A DNA stretch of 64,000 bases from an uncultured Clostridia bacterium. GTDB taxonomy: Bacteria > Bacillota > Clostridia > TANB77 > CAG-508. The translations under genes were made by a program, and so were the position numbers. Of the stretch, positions 9,178 through 18,622 are shown piece by piece (position 1 is the first letter of the stretch; each line of letters starts with the position of its first letter). The stretch lies in assembly GCA_934122155.1 (NCBI GenBank), contig CAKOVX010000006.1:1-64000 (forward strand). Reading direction: 5' to 3'. The notes beneath the pieces are model-generated. The model worked only from the letters and a program-made list of their open reading frames with translations, did not search any database and was not told where the DNA came from.

Positions 9178-9206
9178 TTGATTTTTTGTCGAATTTAATG
9201 TATAAT
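9178..9206 (+). promoter_or_regulatory. Promoter of the NRPS operon with an embedded Spo0A-type box
   Basis: TTGATT (9178-9183), a 17-base spacer and TATAAT (9201-9206) resemble a SigA promoter. The spacer contains TTTGTCGAA (9185-9193), a full match to the Spo0A box TTTGTCRAA. A bound regulator between -35 and -10 would usually repress. Confidence 0.55.
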
Positions 9207-9253
9207 TTAAAATATATTTCTTAAAAATAATAAATAGAAGGGATTTTTTCATT

Positions 9254-12200
9254 ATGAAAAAAGTTTTATTTGATTTAACTAACCCACAAAAGTCAATATG
9301 GTATACAGAACAGTACTTTAAAAACACTTCTGTAAATAATATTGGTGGAACTATAATTATTAAAGATAACCTAAATTTTGAATTATTAAAAAAATCTATC
9401 TATGAGTATGTAAAAACCAATGATAGTTTTCTTATTAGGCTTTGTTTTGATGAAAAAGGAGATATAAAGCAATACATAGGGGAATTTTCGCCCTTTGTTA
9501 TTGATTATGTCTCTTTTTCTTCTTTAGAAGATTTAGCTAAATTTGAAAAGCAAGATTGTGAAAAAAGCTTTACTATGCTAGATTCTAATCTATTTCGTTT
9601 TACTATGTTTTCTTTGCCTGATAGCACTGGCGGTGTGGTATTAACAGTGCATCATATAATTTCTGATGCCCAAACAGTTAACCAGGTTGCCCCTAAGCTT
9701 ATGGACTTTTACTCTCACTTTTTAAATAATACTTACCCAGATGTTTTGCAAACTTCATATGTTGATTATATAAATTCAGAAAACAAATATTTATCAAGTA
9801 AAAAGTATATTGATGATAAGTCTTTTTGGGAAAATCTTTTTGAAAAGCCTTTTTCTTCATCCAGCTTATCAACAAATTCAATAGATTCTGCTTCTTTGTG
9901 TAGCTCAAGTAGAGAATGCTTCTCAATTTCTAAGGAAGAAATGGAACAAATAAATCAATATTGTAAATCCATAAATATTTCTTGTTATCATTTCTTCATG
10001 TCCGTTTTTTCTTTATATATTGGAAAGGTAACTAATGAAAAAAACTTTGTTATTGGAACTCCTATTTTAAATAGAACAAATTTTAAGGAAAAAAATACCG
10101 CTGGTATGTTTATTAGTACTGTACCTTTTTTAATTAATTTAGAAGAAAATCTTTTATTTACTGATTTTGCATCTAAAATCAGTGTAGAAACTTTGTCCAT
10201 TTTTAGACATCAAAAATATCCTTATCAATCAATTTTAGAGTACGTTAGAAAGCAAGACCCTTCTTTGCCTAACTTGTACAATATCATGATTTCTTATCAA
10301 ATCAATAAATCTAATGGTAGTATTAATGATATTCCTTATACTACAAGATGGACTCATAGTAATACAAATATGGACGAATTAGACATTCATTTATTTGACA
10401 TAAATGATACTGGAGAATTAAGTATTGCTTATGATTATCAACTCTCTAAGTATAAGCAAAAAGATATAATTAATCTACACAAAAGAATTTTATTGATTAT
10501 ATCTCAAATTATTAACAACCCCGATATATTAACAAATCAAATTGAACTAGTTTTACCAGAAGAAAAAGCTTTTATGCTTAATATATATAACAAACCAATT
10601 GATGTTTCTATAACTGAAACAGTAATTGACTTGTTTGAAAAACAAGTGTCAGAAAACCCTGATAAATTAGCTTTATGTTTTAAAGACATCAATTTTACAT
10701 ATGCTCAATTAAATAATTGCGTAAATTATTTAGCAGATTATTTACACACCAAAAACATAACTGAAGGAGACAAAATTTGTTTGTTCTTCTCTAATTCTAT
10801 TGAACTAATTGTGTCAATTTTGGCTGTACTAAAATTGGGAGCTTGTTACATACCAATTGATGTTTCATACCCTATTGAACGTATAAAATATATTGTTAAT
10901 AATAGTAATTGTAAAAATATATTAACAACAAATTCACAAATTAGCAAATTAGATGATCTATCATCAATATCTTTAGAAATAAATTTATTTGACATAGAAA
11001 ATAATTGTAATACTAATTTTGAAAACAAATATAGGCCTAATTTAAACAACTTGGCTTACATTATTTACACATCTGGTTCTACTGGAAACCCAAAAGGTGT
11101 TAAAATTGCTCATGAAAGTTTAGCTAACTACATTTGTTGGTCTAATAAAGAGTATGTACATGGCGAAACTACTAATTTTCCGTTATACTCTTCTATTTCC
11201 TTTGATTTAACAGTAACATCTGTATTTACTCCTTTAGTATCAGGAAATGCAATTTACATTTATGAGAACTCAAATCCACAGTTACTATTAAAGGAAATTA
11301 TTGAAGATAAAAAAGTTCAAATTATCAAGTTAACACCTGCACATTTAACATTGTTACAAGACTTTAATTTAAAAGATTCTATTGTTAGCAAATTAATAGT
11401 AGGTGGAGACATCTTAACAAATGAAATATGTCAAAAAATCACTATGTCCTTTTCTCATTGTATTCATATTTTTAACGAATATGGACCTACTGAAGCAACT
11501 GTTGGTTGTATGATTTATGAATATTCACCTTCTCAGTATTCAACTGTTCCAATAGGTGTTCCTGCTGATAATACTAACTTATTTGTTTTAAATGATGATT
11601 TTAACTTAATTCCTTTTGGTTATAATGGACAATTATATATTGCTGGGAAATGCCTTGCTAAAGGCTATGTTGAACTTCCTGTAATGACTGCTAGTAGATT
11701 TATTGCTTGCCCTTTTATTACAAATGGTTTAATGTATAAAACTGGTGATATTGTTAAATTATATGATACTGGAATTATGGAATGTATTGGTCGTAGCGAT
11801 TTTCAAGTAAAAATAAATGGGTTTAGAATAGAAATTGGAGAAATTCAGTCTAGAATTTTGAACTACTCTAATATAAAAGATTGTTTTGTAACTGTACTAA
11901 ATATAAAAAACACTAAAGTATTATGTGCTTATTATGTTTGTGAAAAAACTATTGATGTTAAGAATTTAAGACATTACTTACAAAAGGTACTTCCAATGTA
12001 TATGGTTCCAAAATATTATGTTAATTTAAAAGAAATTCCTCTTACAGTCAATGGTAAAGTAAATAAAAATCTATTGCCAAGCCCTTCTTTGTCAAAGCAC
12101 AAAGCAATAGTTAAACCAAAAAATGATATGGAAAATATTTTGCATGATATTTTTTGTGATTTACTACAAGTAAATGAGTTAAGTGTTACATCTAACTTTT

Positions 12201-13552
12201 TTGAGCACTATGTTGATTCACTTACCATTATAAAAGCTCAAACAAAATTATATAGCATGGGTTATAATATAAACACTCAAGATTTTTATGAATACCCAAC
12301 TATTAGAAAATTATCATTACATATATTAAGAAAATCAAATAATAAAACCCACTTATGCAGTGAAAATATTCCTGTTATTTCTGAGATAGCAAAGCCTATT
12401 GAAAGGAAATATACATTTAATAATATTTTATTATTTGGTGTTACAGGTTTTTTAGGAGCACATATTTTTCATGAATTACTTTTAAAAACAAACTCACAAA
12501 TTTATTGCATTATACGTGAAAAAAATAATCTTAATGCAATACAAAGGTTTTATGAAAAATTCAGTTTTTATTTTCCATCTGAAAATATTGAAGATTATAA
12601 AAACAGAATACATTTAATAACTGGTAATATTTTAAAAGAAAACTTTAATCTGTCTAGTAAACAATATGATTTTCTTGGAAAGAGTATTGATTGTGTTATA
12701 AATTCTGCTGCTTTAGTAAAACATTATGGAAAATATGAAGAGTTTTACAACACTAATGTTGATGGTACAAAAAAAATAACAGATTTTTGCATTAAATATA
12801 ATATTCCTTTACATTATGTATCTACCCTTTCTGTTTCTGGATATGGTTTAACTAAAAGCCCTGATGCAGTTTTTACAGAAAAAGATTTTTATGTTGGGCA
12901 AAATTATGAAGACAATGTTTATGTAAAAAGTAAATTTGAAGGTGAAAAATTAATATTAAATGCTTGTAAAAATAGTAACTTATGTGCTACTATTTATAGA
13001 GTAGGAAATATTACAAATCGTTTTTCTGATGGAGCATTTCAACAAAATGCTGGTGAAAATGCATTTTTAAACAGAATATCAGCTGTAATTAATTTGCATT
13101 GTATGCCTAAAGAACTATTAAATTTCCCTATTGAATTTACTCCAGTAGATTATTGTGCAAATTTTATAGTTGAATTGCTTACAAAAGATTTTAGACAAAA
13201 TAATTTAACAGTTTATCATTTATTTAATCAAAATTATCTTGATTTTAATTATTTGTTTAACTTCTTAAAAGATCTTAATATTAATATAGATTTATGTAAT
13301 ATTACAGACTTTGAAAAACGCATACTTGACAGTAAGGATAATTATTTTGGAATTATTAATTATCTTGCAAATATAAAAAATATATCAGCAGATTCTCCTC
13401 ATAATGATTTTAATGGAATATCTATTGATAATAGTTACACTAATTCTATTTTAAATAACTTAAATTTAAAATGGCCTACTCTTAATAAACATTATTTGCA
13501 AGCTGTTGTAGACTACTTAATAAAAAATAATTTTATAGGTGATAAAAAATGA
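9254..13552 (+). CDS. Single-module NRPS: condensation, adenylation (predicted Asn), carrier, reductase
   Basis: 1432 residues. The condensation domain (about 1-430) has HHIISDA at 133-139. The adenylation domain (about 460-960) has YTSGSTGNPKG, NEYGPTE and YKTGD. Mapping pocket residues onto the GrsA positions gives D-L-T-K-I-G-E-V-G plus the C-terminal Lys, essentially the textbook Asn code. The carrier domain carries its Ser near residue 988 in FFEHYVDSL, lacking the usual Gly pair before Asp-Ser. The end (about 1045-1432) is an NAD(P)-dependent reductase with GVTGFLG and YVKSK, releasing an aldehyde or alcohol. A starting condensation domain suggests N-acylation, so the inferred product is an acyl-asparaginal or its alcohol. 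The stop overlaps the sensor kinase start (ATGA). Confidence 0.88.
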   Translation: MKKVLFDLTNPQKSIWYTEQYFKNTSVNNIGGTIIIKDNLNFELLKKSIYEYVKTNDSFLIRLCFDEKGDIKQYIGEFSPFVIDYVSFSSLEDLAKFEKQDCEKSFTMLDSNLFRFTMFSLPDSTGGVVLTVHHIISDAQTVNQVAPKLMDFYSHFLNNTYPDVLQTSYVDYINSENKYLSSKKYIDDKSFWENLFEKPFSSSSLSTNSIDSASLCSSSRECFSISKEEMEQINQYCKSINISCYHFFMSVFSLYIGKVTNEKNFVIGTPILNRTNFKEKNTAGMFISTVPFLINLEENLLFTDFASKISVETLSIFRHQKYPYQSILEYVRKQDPSLPNLYNIMISYQINKSNGSINDIPYTTRWTHSNTNMDELDIHLFDINDTGELSIAYDYQLSKYKQKDIINLHKRILLIISQIINNPDILTNQIELVLPEEKAFMLNIYNKPIDVSITETVIDLFEKQVSENPDKLALCFKDINFTYAQLNNCVNYLADYLHTKNITEGDKICLFFSNSIELIVSILAVLKLGACYIPIDVSYPIERIKYIVNNSNCKNILTTNSQISKLDDLSSISLEINLFDIENNCNTNFENKYRPNLNNLAYIIYTSGSTGNPKGVKIAHESLANYICWSNKEYVHGETTNFPLYSSISFDLTVTSVFTPLVSGNAIYIYENSNPQLLLKEIIEDKKVQIIKLTPAHLTLLQDFNLKDSIVSKLIVGGDILTNEICQKITMSFSHCIHIFNEYGPTEATVGCMIYEYSPSQYSTVPIGVPADNTNLFVLNDDFNLIPFGYNGQLYIAGKCLAKGYVELPVMTASRFIACPFITNGLMYKTGDIVKLYDTGIMECIGRSDFQVKINGFRIEIGEIQSRILNYSNIKDCFVTVLNIKNTKVLCAYYVCEKTIDVKNLRHYLQKVLPMYMVPKYYVNLKEIPLTVNGKVNKNLLPSPSLSKHKAIVKPKNDMENILHDIFCDLLQVNELSVTSNFFEHYVDSLTIIKAQTKLYSMGYNINTQDFYEYPTIRKLSLHILRKSNNKTHLCSENIPVISEIAKPIERKYTFNNILLFGVTGFLGAHIFHELLLKTNSQIYCIIREKNNLNAIQRFYEKFSFYFPSENIEDYKNRIHLITGNILKENFNLSSKQYDFLGKSIDCVINSAALVKHYGKYEEFYNTNVDGTKKITDFCIKYNIPLHYVSTLSVSGYGLTKSPDAVFTEKDFYVGQNYEDNVYVKSKFEGEKLILNACKNSNLCATIYRVGNITNRFSDGAFQQNAGENAFLNRISAVINLHCMPKELLNFPIEFTPVDYCANFIVELLTKDFRQNNLTVYHLFNQNYLDFNYLFNFLKDLNINIDLCNITDFEKRILDSKDNYFGIINYLANIKNISADSPHNDFNGISIDNSYTNSILNNLNLKWPTLNKHYLQAVVDYLIKNNFIGDKK

Positions 13553-15531
13553 AACAAAAAACACTTTCAAAGATAAAATCGTGTAAAACACTAGCATTAT
13601 TAAATGCTTTTATAGCCATGTTGGTTATGATTATATTATACTTTACACTACCAACTATATTAAATTACCCTCAAAATTCTATTGATAATGATTTTCAGGT
13701 TGAAATAGTTGGAATTAAATATACTCACCAATTTATTATACTTTCAACAATTATAGTTGCCTTAGTATATATTGGTTTTAGGTTTGTATATAGCAGAATT
13801 AATTTTAATAAAAATATTAGTAAAGATTCACTATTAAAAATAAGAACAAAATGCTTTAATTATCCATATTTAATGATTGTTCTATTATCCTTTATTCCGA
13901 CCATTATTTGTGGAATTTTATTAGTAGTTTTCAAAACAGATTTTGAACTTTTATTAAAATTATGTATTGTTATACTATCTTTTGGTACAGTATATTCAAT
14001 AGTTTCTTATATGGTAGGTAAAAACTTTTTTGAACAAAAACTTATTGAGTCATCTGAGATTGTAGGAAATAAAAAAGGTGGAATCAGATTAAATATTTAT
14101 AAAAAATTATTAATTGAAATTATTCCATTATTTTTATATTCATTTATATTATTACTATTAATTAGTACAACTATAATGACAACTGAAAAAGGAGATTTAT
14201 TATACAATATTTATAGAAATGAGCTAATAAAAGAGTTTGACACATCTACTGTTTATACTTTAGATGAAGTTCAAAATAAGCTAAACACTCTATCTTTAAA
14301 CTCTCAAAAAGATCATTCAGTAATTTTATCTGCTAAAGATGGAACAGTTTATTACTCTCCAAAACCATTAAATGACTTTTTTATAAAATATGCTCTTACA
14401 TATTATGATGAAATGAATGGACATATTTTTGAATATTATGGTCAAAACTCACAAGCAGCTGTTATAAAAGTTCATACTGTTGAAGGCGATTGCTTTGTTG
14501 GTATTAGATTTTTCGTATTTGCAAATGAAGTTATAACACCATTTATAATTGTAACTATTATTTTAATTATATTTAATTTAATATTTGTTATTTATATTGG
14601 AAAAGGGTTGTCAAACGACATAAACAACGTAAGTGATGGTATGAATCATATATCAAATTCTGAAAATGTAGTTTTTGAAAAAAATCTTCCAATTACTTCA
14701 AATGATGAGATGGCAGACTTAATTTTAGCATTTAATAAAATTCAAGATCTGACTAGAAACTATGTAACCCAAATTCATGACAATCAAAATATGTTAATGG
14801 AAAGAGAAAGATTAGCCTCTTTAGGTCAGTTAATTGGAGGCATTGCTCACAATTTAAAAACTCCTATAATGTCTATATCTGGTGCAGCAGAAGGTTTAAC
14901 AGATTTAATTAAAGAATATGAAGCTTCTGTTGGTGACCCTGATGTTACAATACAAGATCACCATGATATTGCAAAAGATATGAAAGATTGGATAGAAAAG
15001 ATCCGCTCTTATACTGAATATATGTCAGATATTATTACTGCTGTTAAAGGCCAAGCAGTCACAATGTCTGAAGAACAAGAAACTTCGTTTACTTTAGATG
15101 AACTTGTAAAACGTGTAGATATTTTAATGAAACATGAGTTAAAAAATGCATTGGTTAGTTTAAATATATGTATGCAAACAGATGAGCAGACCATATTGAA
15201 AGGAAATATCAACAGTTTAGTACAAGTTATAAACAATATGGTTTCAAATGCAATACAAGCCTATGATGGTAAACCAGATCAGCAAATTGACTTAGTATTA
15301 AAAAGAGAAAACAATAACATAATCATTTCTGTAAAAGACTATGGCTCTGGGCTTCCAGATGAAGTACAAAATAAATTATTTAAAGAAATGATAACAACAA
15401 AAGGTAAAAATGGTACTGGTCTTGGATTATTTATGTCATATTCTACTATCCGTGCTCACTTTAATGGAAATATTACTTTTGAAACTGCAAAAGGCCAAGG
15501 AACTACATTTAATATCATATTGCCAATTTAA
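13549..15531 (+). CDS. Membrane sensor histidine kinase
   Basis: 660 residues. About seven hydrophobic segments flank an outside loop (about residues 215-320). A HAMP-like linker follows (SNDINNVSDGMNHISN). The phosphoacceptor box is IGGIAHNLKTPIMS, with NMVSNAIQAY, DYGSGLP and GTGLGLF in the ATPase domain. An acidic insert after the H-box makes the dimerisation region longer than usual. It overlaps the NRPS by four bases, so it is translationally coupled and may sense the NRPS product or the state of the envelope. The HD-GYP regulator downstream is its likely partner, though a terminator separates them. Confidence 0.9.
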   Translation: MKQKTLSKIKSCKTLALLNAFIAMLVMIILYFTLPTILNYPQNSIDNDFQVEIVGIKYTHQFIILSTIIVALVYIGFRFVYSRINFNKNISKDSLLKIRTKCFNYPYLMIVLLSFIPTIICGILLVVFKTDFELLLKLCIVILSFGTVYSIVSYMVGKNFFEQKLIESSEIVGNKKGGIRLNIYKKLLIEIIPLFLYSFILLLLISTTIMTTEKGDLLYNIYRNELIKEFDTSTVYTLDEVQNKLNTLSLNSQKDHSVILSAKDGTVYYSPKPLNDFFIKYALTYYDEMNGHIFEYYGQNSQAAVIKVHTVEGDCFVGIRFFVFANEVITPFIIVTIILIIFNLIFVIYIGKGLSNDINNVSDGMNHISNSENVVFEKNLPITSNDEMADLILAFNKIQDLTRNYVTQIHDNQNMLMERERLASLGQLIGGIAHNLKTPIMSISGAAEGLTDLIKEYEASVGDPDVTIQDHHDIAKDMKDWIEKIRSYTEYMSDIITAVKGQAVTMSEEQETSFTLDELVKRVDILMKHELKNALVSLNICMQTDEQTILKGNINSLVQVINNMVSNAIQAYDGKPDQQIDLVLKRENNNIIISVKDYGSGLPDEVQNKLFKEMITTKGKNGTGLGLFMSYSTIRAHFNGNITFETAKGQGTTFNIILPI

Positions 15532-15549
15532 ACATTAACTACTAAGTTT

Positions 15550-15586
15550 AAATCTAGTCATTTCAACAAATGACTAGATTTTTTTT
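15550..15586 (+). terminator. Terminator between the sensor kinase and the response regulator
   Basis: AAATCTAGTCATTT and AAATGACTAGATTT arms, a four-base loop and T8 split the NRPS-kinase unit from the regulator-glycolipid unit. Confidence 0.85.
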
Positions 15587-15607
15587 ATTTTATTTTTTTA
15601 ATAAATA

Positions 15608-15636
15608 CTGTACAATTCGACAAACTATGATATAAT
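15608..15636 (+). promoter_or_regulatory. Promoter of the response-regulator operon with an embedded Spo0A-type box
   Basis: CTGTAC, 17 bases and TATAAT (15631-15636) form a weak -35/strong -10 promoter. The spacer holds TTCGACAAA (15616-15624), which is TTTGTCGAA on the other strand, six bases before the -10. The NRPS promoter has the same box seven bases before its -10. Confidence 0.5.
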
Positions 15637-15684
15637 GTTGTTGTCATCTTGAGTATACTTACTATAAATATTGAGGTGAAAAGT

Positions 15685-16737
15685 ATGAGAAAAAATATGC
15701 AAAGTGCAAACGATAAAGGCTATAAAATTATAGCGGTTGATGATGAAGAAGGAATTGTTGACTCTTTATCAATCTTTCTTAAAAGATCTGGCTATAATTT
15801 TACAGGAGTTACCGACCCTATTGAAGCAATTGAAAAGGTAAAAAATGAGCATTTTGATTTAATGATTTTGGACTTTATTATGACACCAATTCATGGTGAT
15901 CAAGTAGTTGAAGAAATACGCAAATTCAATAAAGAATTATATATTTTGTTACTAACTGGTCATAAAGATTTGGCTCCACCTCTAGAAACAATCAGAAAAT
16001 TAGATATTCAAGGTTATTGTGAGAAAAGTGATAAGTTTGACCAATTACTTCTTTTAATTGAGTCTGGAATAAAATCAATTGAACAAATGAATGAAATTAA
16101 AAGAATAAATGAAGAACTTTCTTCTACTTATGAAAAATTGGAAAGAGCTTATTTAGATAGTATTCAAACTTTACGTTATACAGTTGAAGCAAAAGATCCA
16201 TACACTAGAGGTCACTCAGATAGAGTTTCTAAATATTCTGTTTTACTTGGAAAATATTTAGGTTTATCTGACACTGATTTAAAAACTTTAGAGGTTGGTG
16301 GATTATTCCATGATATTGGAAAAATTGGTATTCCTGATAGCATTTTATTAAAAGAATCTAAGCTAACAGATGATGAATATTCACAAATAAAAAATCACCC
16401 TGCAATTGGCGCACATATCTTATGCAATGCTGAGGTATTTCAAGATATTATACCAATTGTAAAACATCATCATGAAAGATTTGATGGAAACGGTTACCCA
16501 GGAAAGTTAAAAGGAACTGATATCCCTTATTTAGCTCGTGTAGCAGCTGTTGCTGATACTTTTGATGCGATGACATCAAGAAGAACTTATCGTGATCCTT
16601 TAAGTTTAGATGTCGTAAAAGCTGAAATTGAAAGATGCTCTGGAACACAATTTGACCCAGAAATTGCAAAAGTATTTTTAGATATTTTAAATAATCATTA
16701 TGATGAAATAAATGAAATCCAGGAACAATTCAGATAA
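15685..16737 (+). CDS. Response regulator with HD-GYP output domain
   Basis: 350 residues. The receiver domain (about 10-130) has acidic residues in VDDEEG and the phospho-acceptor Asp in LMILDFIMTP. A short coiled linker leads to an HD-GYP domain with HSDRVSK, LFHDIGKIGIP, VKHHHERFDGNGYPGKL and ADTFDAMTS. HD-GYP proteins hydrolyse cyclic di-nucleotides, chiefly c-di-GMP. The start at 15685 follows AGGTGA; an upstream in-frame start lacks a ribosome site. It begins an operon with the two lipid genes, tying second-messenger breakdown to envelope lipid synthesis by context. Confidence 0.92.
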   Translation: MRKNMQSANDKGYKIIAVDDEEGIVDSLSIFLKRSGYNFTGVTDPIEAIEKVKNEHFDLMILDFIMTPIHGDQVVEEIRKFNKELYILLLTGHKDLAPPLETIRKLDIQGYCEKSDKFDQLLLLIESGIKSIEQMNEIKRINEELSSTYEKLERAYLDSIQTLRYTVEAKDPYTRGHSDRVSKYSVLLGKYLGLSDTDLKTLEVGGLFHDIGKIGIPDSILLKESKLTDDEYSQIKNHPAIGAHILCNAEVFQDIIPIVKHHHERFDGNGYPGKLKGTDIPYLARVAAVADTFDAMTSRRTYRDPLSLDVVKAEIERCSGTQFDPEIAKVFLDILNNHYDEINEIQEQFR

Positions 16738-16747
16738 GGGGTATTTT

Positions 16748-17860
16748 ATGTTTAAGGTTTTAGTTCTATCATGTAGTACAGGCGGTGGTCATAATTCTGC
16801 TGCAAGTGCTATAACAGAGGAATTAAGAAATAAAGGAGTTCAAGTTGATTTTAAAGAATATTTGGACTTAATAAATTATAAAATAGCTAATGTAGTAAAT
16901 AAATTATATATTAGTTCAACAAAAGGAAATGGTGCTGTTTTTAAAAGAGTTTATAAACTAGGCGAATTATATGAGAAAACTAAAATTACATCTCCAGTTT
17001 ATGGCGTAAATAGACTACACAGAAAAAAATTATATAATTATATTGTTGAAAATAAATATGATTATGTTGTAGTTACTCACCTATTCCCTGCTGAAGTTTT
17101 AACTGCTATAAAAAAACAACATGGCATACATTTTATTGCAGTTGCAACAGATTATAAATCAATTCCATTTTGGTCAGAAACTAATCCAGACTATTTTATA
17201 ATTCCACATAAAGATTTAATTGAAGATTTTACTAAAAAAGGTATCAGCCACGAAAAGCTAATACCTTTTGGTATTCCTGTGTCAACTAATTTTAGTAAAG
17301 ATTTAGATAAATCTAAAATATTTGCTGAATTAAATTTAGATGAAAATAAAAAATATATATTAGTTATGACAGGAAGTATGGGATTTGGAAATGTTACAGG
17401 TATAATAGATGTTTTGCAAGATGAAATTTCTGAAACAATTTTAGTCGCCTGTGGAAATAACAAAAAAATTTATGAAAATATTTCAAATAATTATGACTCA
17501 AATAAAGTAATTCCTTTTGGTTTTACTCCACAAATTTATAAATATATGGCTATAAGTGAACTTTTATTAACTAAGCCTGGAGGACTTACAACAACAGAGG
17601 CTGCCACAATAAATATTCCTATTATTCATACTATGCCAATACCTGGTTGTGAAACATATAACGCAGAATTTTTTGAGAGCCGTGGAATGTCTATTAGCTG
17701 TAAAAATACTACTGATATAAAAAATGCAGTAATATCTCTTTTAAATGATAAAAATAAAATGGAAAATATAATAAAAGCACAAAAACAAAATATAGATAAA
17801 AATGCTTGTAGCAAAATTTGTGAATTTATAATAGATGAAATAAGGAAATATAGTAAATGA
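16748..17860 (+). CDS. Processive diacylglycerol glucosyltransferase-like protein (UgtP/MGDG-synthase family, GT28)
   Basis: 370 residues. The N-terminus carries SCSTGGGHNSAA, the glycine loop of the MGDG-synthase family. The C-terminal half has KPGGLTTTEA, the GT-B nucleotide-sugar site. The family transfers glucose or galactose from UDP-sugar to diacylglycerol at the inner membrane face, making glycolipid anchors. The start at 16748 has AAGGGG upstream; the longer ORF start at 16712 lies inside the previous gene. It overlaps the acyltransferase start by four bases (ATGA). Confidence 0.88.
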   Translation: MFKVLVLSCSTGGGHNSAASAITEELRNKGVQVDFKEYLDLINYKIANVVNKLYISSTKGNGAVFKRVYKLGELYEKTKITSPVYGVNRLHRKKLYNYIVENKYDYVVVTHLFPAEVLTAIKKQHGIHFIAVATDYKSIPFWSETNPDYFIIPHKDLIEDFTKKGISHEKLIPFGIPVSTNFSKDLDKSKIFAELNLDENKKYILVMTGSMGFGNVTGIIDVLQDEISETILVACGNNKKIYENISNNYDSNKVIPFGFTPQIYKYMAISELLLTKPGGLTTTEAATINIPIIHTMPIPGCETYNAEFFESRGMSISCKNTTDIKNAVISLLNDKNKMENIIKAQKQNIDKNACSKICEFIIDEIRKYSK

Positions 17861-18597
17861 AAGAGAATTTACAATCAAATGTAAATAATGAAAATGAAGA
17901 TATAATAAAAATGTGGGAACCACTTAAATTTGATATTGGCTTAAATTATAAATATGTAAAAAATAATATATTTTTTAAGTTAATATCAAATTTATTTTAC
18001 TACATCATAGTTGCACCAATTATTTTTTTAATTTCTAAGATTATTTTTGGACTAAAAATTGAAGGAAAAGAAAATTTAAAAAATATTAAAACTGGCGCTA
18101 TTTCAGTATCAAACCATGTGCAATATTTAGATTGTACAATGCTTGGTCTTGCATGGTTTCCTAGAAGAATATATTACACTGCTAAAACTGATGGCTTTAA
18201 AATGCCTGTTGTTAGGCATTTAGTGCGTTTGCTATATGCTATTCCTATACCTGAAAAAATTTCTTGTAAAGAAAATTTTTATAAAGCAATTGATGATTTA
18301 TTAGCTAAAAATAAAATAGTACATTTTTACCCTGAAGCTTCTTTATGGCCATATTATAATAAATTACGTAATTTTAAAAATGGAGCATTTAAAATTGCTT
18401 CAAAAAATAATGTACCAATTATTCCATTTGTATTTAGTTTTAGAGAGCCAACTGGTATTTTAAAGCTTTTTAAGTCTAAGCCTTGCTTAACTTTAAAAGT
18501 TCTACCACCTGTTTATTCAGACCAAAATTTAGCATTTAATGAAAGATATTTAGATTTAAAAGAAAATGTATATAAAAAAATGAGTGAAAAAATATAA
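17857..18597 (+). CDS. 1-acyl-glycerol-3-phosphate acyltransferase-like protein (PlsC family)
   Basis: 246 residues with a hydrophobic segment at about 45-65. SNHVQYLD gives the family HxxxxD catalytic pair. YPEASLW occupies the FPEG-motif position and NVPIIPFVF the last motif. PlsC enzymes move a fatty acyl chain to lysophosphatidic acid. Coupling to a UgtP-like glycosyltransferase suggests membrane lipid or glycolipid building. An acyl donor role for the nearby NRPS is an alternative that only position supports. Confidence 0.87.
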   Translation: MKENLQSNVNNENEDIIKMWEPLKFDIGLNYKYVKNNIFFKLISNLFYYIIVAPIIFLISKIIFGLKIEGKENLKNIKTGAISVSNHVQYLDCTMLGLAWFPRRIYYTAKTDGFKMPVVRHLVRLLYAIPIPEKISCKENFYKAIDDLLAKNKIVHFYPEASLWPYYNKLRNFKNGAFKIASKNNVPIIPFVFSFREPTGILKLFKSKPCLTLKVLPPVYSDQNLAFNERYLDLKENVYKKMSEKI

Positions 18598-18622
18598 AAT
18601 ATATTCTTTCACTCTTTTTCTT
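18583..18622. terminator. Bidirectional terminator between plsC-like gene and tex
   Basis: GAGTGAAAAAATAT pairs imperfectly with ATATTCTTTCACTC, with a T-run beyond. It overlaps the 3' end of the acyltransferase and the stop of the convergent tex gene. Confidence 0.65.
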
